64,000 nt of DNA from Arcticibacterium sp964021845 (GTDB lineage: Bacteria; Bacteroidota; Bacteroidia; Cytophagales; Spirosomataceae), in assembly GCF_964021845.1 (NCBI RefSeq), contig NZ_CAXHZC010000001.1, positions 434,001 to 498,000 of the forward strand, read 5' to 3'. The notes under the pieces are model-generated. The model did no database searches and was not told the origin of the DNA. It saw nothing but the letters and a program-made list of their open reading frames with translations. The position numbers and the translations under genes are program-made. Of the stretch, positions 63,098 to 64,000 are shown in pieces (position 1 is the first letter of the stretch; each line of letters begins with the position of its first letter).

Positions 63098-63940
63098 TTA
63101 ATGTTCTTTAAGCTCGACAATCGGAGCTAATTGTAGATTATTCTTGTACAAATCGATTCTTTCTGGCAAAGCATACATTTTCAAACAAGGCGTTTCTAAT
63201 TCTTCTTTGTTTAAATGGGATTTTAGAAATTTTAAACTAAAATCATAAAAGTAATCATCGGAAAAAAGTATATAAACAGACTGTTTCTTTTCTTCAATCA
63301 TTTTATGAAGGATTTTGTCACACTTATCTTCCGATTCTATTAGAACATCTACTTTAAGTCCTGGTAAAATGCTAACGACTTCATTTCTTATTTTTTCAAT
63401 TTCATTCTCTTCTACCTTCTCAGAGTTCAACAATAATACAGTTAATCGGCAATAATTAAATTTTAGGAAGTTGGCGTATTTCCTGACAAGATATAGGTAA
63501 TCAAGATGCTTCTTTTCTAGTAAAAACATCATGCGATTGTCTATGTTTTCTTTTCTTTTAGGTGGAACAATAATCACATCTTGATCGACACTGGAATAAA
63601 CTTTTTCAAAAAAAGCACCCAATTCTTCTCCCTTCCCATTCCCTAGCAAACCTAACTCAACGTAAAAATATTTTTCAGAATTTAGATGCTTGAATAGTTT
63701 CTCTTTTTCATCAGGTTTAAAAATTAATAATTCAATATTACCTGAATGATTTACTTGATGTTCTAAGTACTTTTTTAATTGTCCAATTTGCCGAAGCGAT
63801 TCCTCTTCGTCATCCTCAATTAAATGGATGATATCTATTTTCAATTCATAATTCCAAACGCTGAAAAGGAAACTATCTAGTCCGCTTACAGCATTTGGAG
63901 AAAAGTCTGTACAAAAGGCTACTTTATTGGTTTCATACAT
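63098..63940 (-). CDS. UspA-like universal stress family protein
   Basis: 280 aa. The first strand VAFCTDFSPNAVSGLDSFLF, with the helix after it and KIDIIHLIED, fits the UspA N-terminal pattern (V-x-x-x-x-D-x-S); a second diverged half follows (RLTVLLLNSEKVEENE, KVDVLIESEDKCD). The usual ATP-binding G-x-x-G-x9-G-S/T motif is not visible, so it may not bind ATP. Two-domain length of about 280 residues is typical of Bacteroidota. Function unknown. Confidence 0.55.
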   Translation of the reverse strand: MYETNKVAFCTDFSPNAVSGLDSFLFSVWNYELKIDIIHLIEDDEEESLRQIGQLKKYLEHQVNHSGNIELLIFKPDEKEKLFKHLNSEKYFYVELGLLGNGKGEELGAFFEKVYSSVDQDVIIVPPKRKENIDNRMMFLLEKKHLDYLYLVRKYANFLKFNYCRLTVLLLNSEKVEENEIEKIRNEVVSILPGLKVDVLIESEDKCDKILHKMIEEKKQSVYILFSDDYFYDFSLKFLKSHLNKEELETPCLKMYALPERIDLYKNNLQLAPIVELKEH

Positions 63941-64000
63941 ATTCTTTTTCCTAGTTAATTGTTCTAAGGTTGTCCGAATAGCAGTCCTGTCTTGTGTAAT

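Overview
The window reads as chromosome of a Bacteroidota bacterium, most likely order Cytophagales. The DNA is A+T-rich. Signal peptides often end in 'AQ/SQ', and lipoproteins with a Cys lipobox are common. Several upstream regions carry the Bacteroidota -7 box TAnnTTTG, and Shine-Dalgarno sites are scarce. FabV, DUF1460, DUF885, Wzi-like, GH115 and GH88 proteins and a GatB-AspRS fusion fit this group. Genus cannot be fixed from sequence alone. No tRNA, rRNA or CRISPR array was recognised.

Layout. 0-9 kb: a broken gene end at the edge, a secreted PVC-type dehydrogenase/cytochrome c, a TetR - ABC1 kinase - flavin reductase operon, a secreted protein with 17-residue repeats, a DUF885 lipoprotein and a DUF4143-type ATPase remnant. 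9-13 kb: a GH88 - old-yellow-enzyme - SDR module, probably for unsaturated uronate products. 13-22 kb: carB, an orphan GldM-C-like protein, and a minus-strand run vapB-vapC-pepP-ppx-NFACT, preceded by a DUF1460 amidase. 22-28 kb: gatC-gatA, a four-helix-bundle gene, then gatB fused to aspS. 28-32 kb: a repeat-flanked methyltransferase, DUF2254, mscL, mepB and a GH43 lipoprotein. 33-38 kb: an accessory zone with a C10 peptidase operon, IS and RAYT remnants, several families of palindromic repeats and small membrane or lipoproteins. 38-46 kb: mostly core genes (alpha/beta hydrolase, DUF819, Wzi-like, lepA, pdhC). 46-56 kb: secreted proteins of unknown role, an IS3 remnant, a stand-alone trpB, an SH3-amidase, and a junction of two broken genes (alpha/beta hydrolase and TonB receptor). 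56-64 kb: fabV, GH115, GH28, a Tat-exported Gfo/Idh oxidoreductase and a UspA-like protein.

Most noteworthy. The four-helix-bundle gene between gatA and gatB-aspS is bracketed by two inverted arrays with an exact 8-bp period (NAATGNNN on the left, NNNCATTN on the right). A gene-less copy of the same double array lies at about 9.94-10.02 kb. Together they look like a small mobile or RNA-structured cassette and its mini-derivative. The GatB-AspRS fusion physically joins the two enzymes of indirect Asn-tRNA synthesis. The carbohydrate genes (GH88, OYE, SDR, GH43, GH115, GH28, Gfo/Idh) point to use of plant-type acidic polysaccharides such as glucuronoxylan and pectin.
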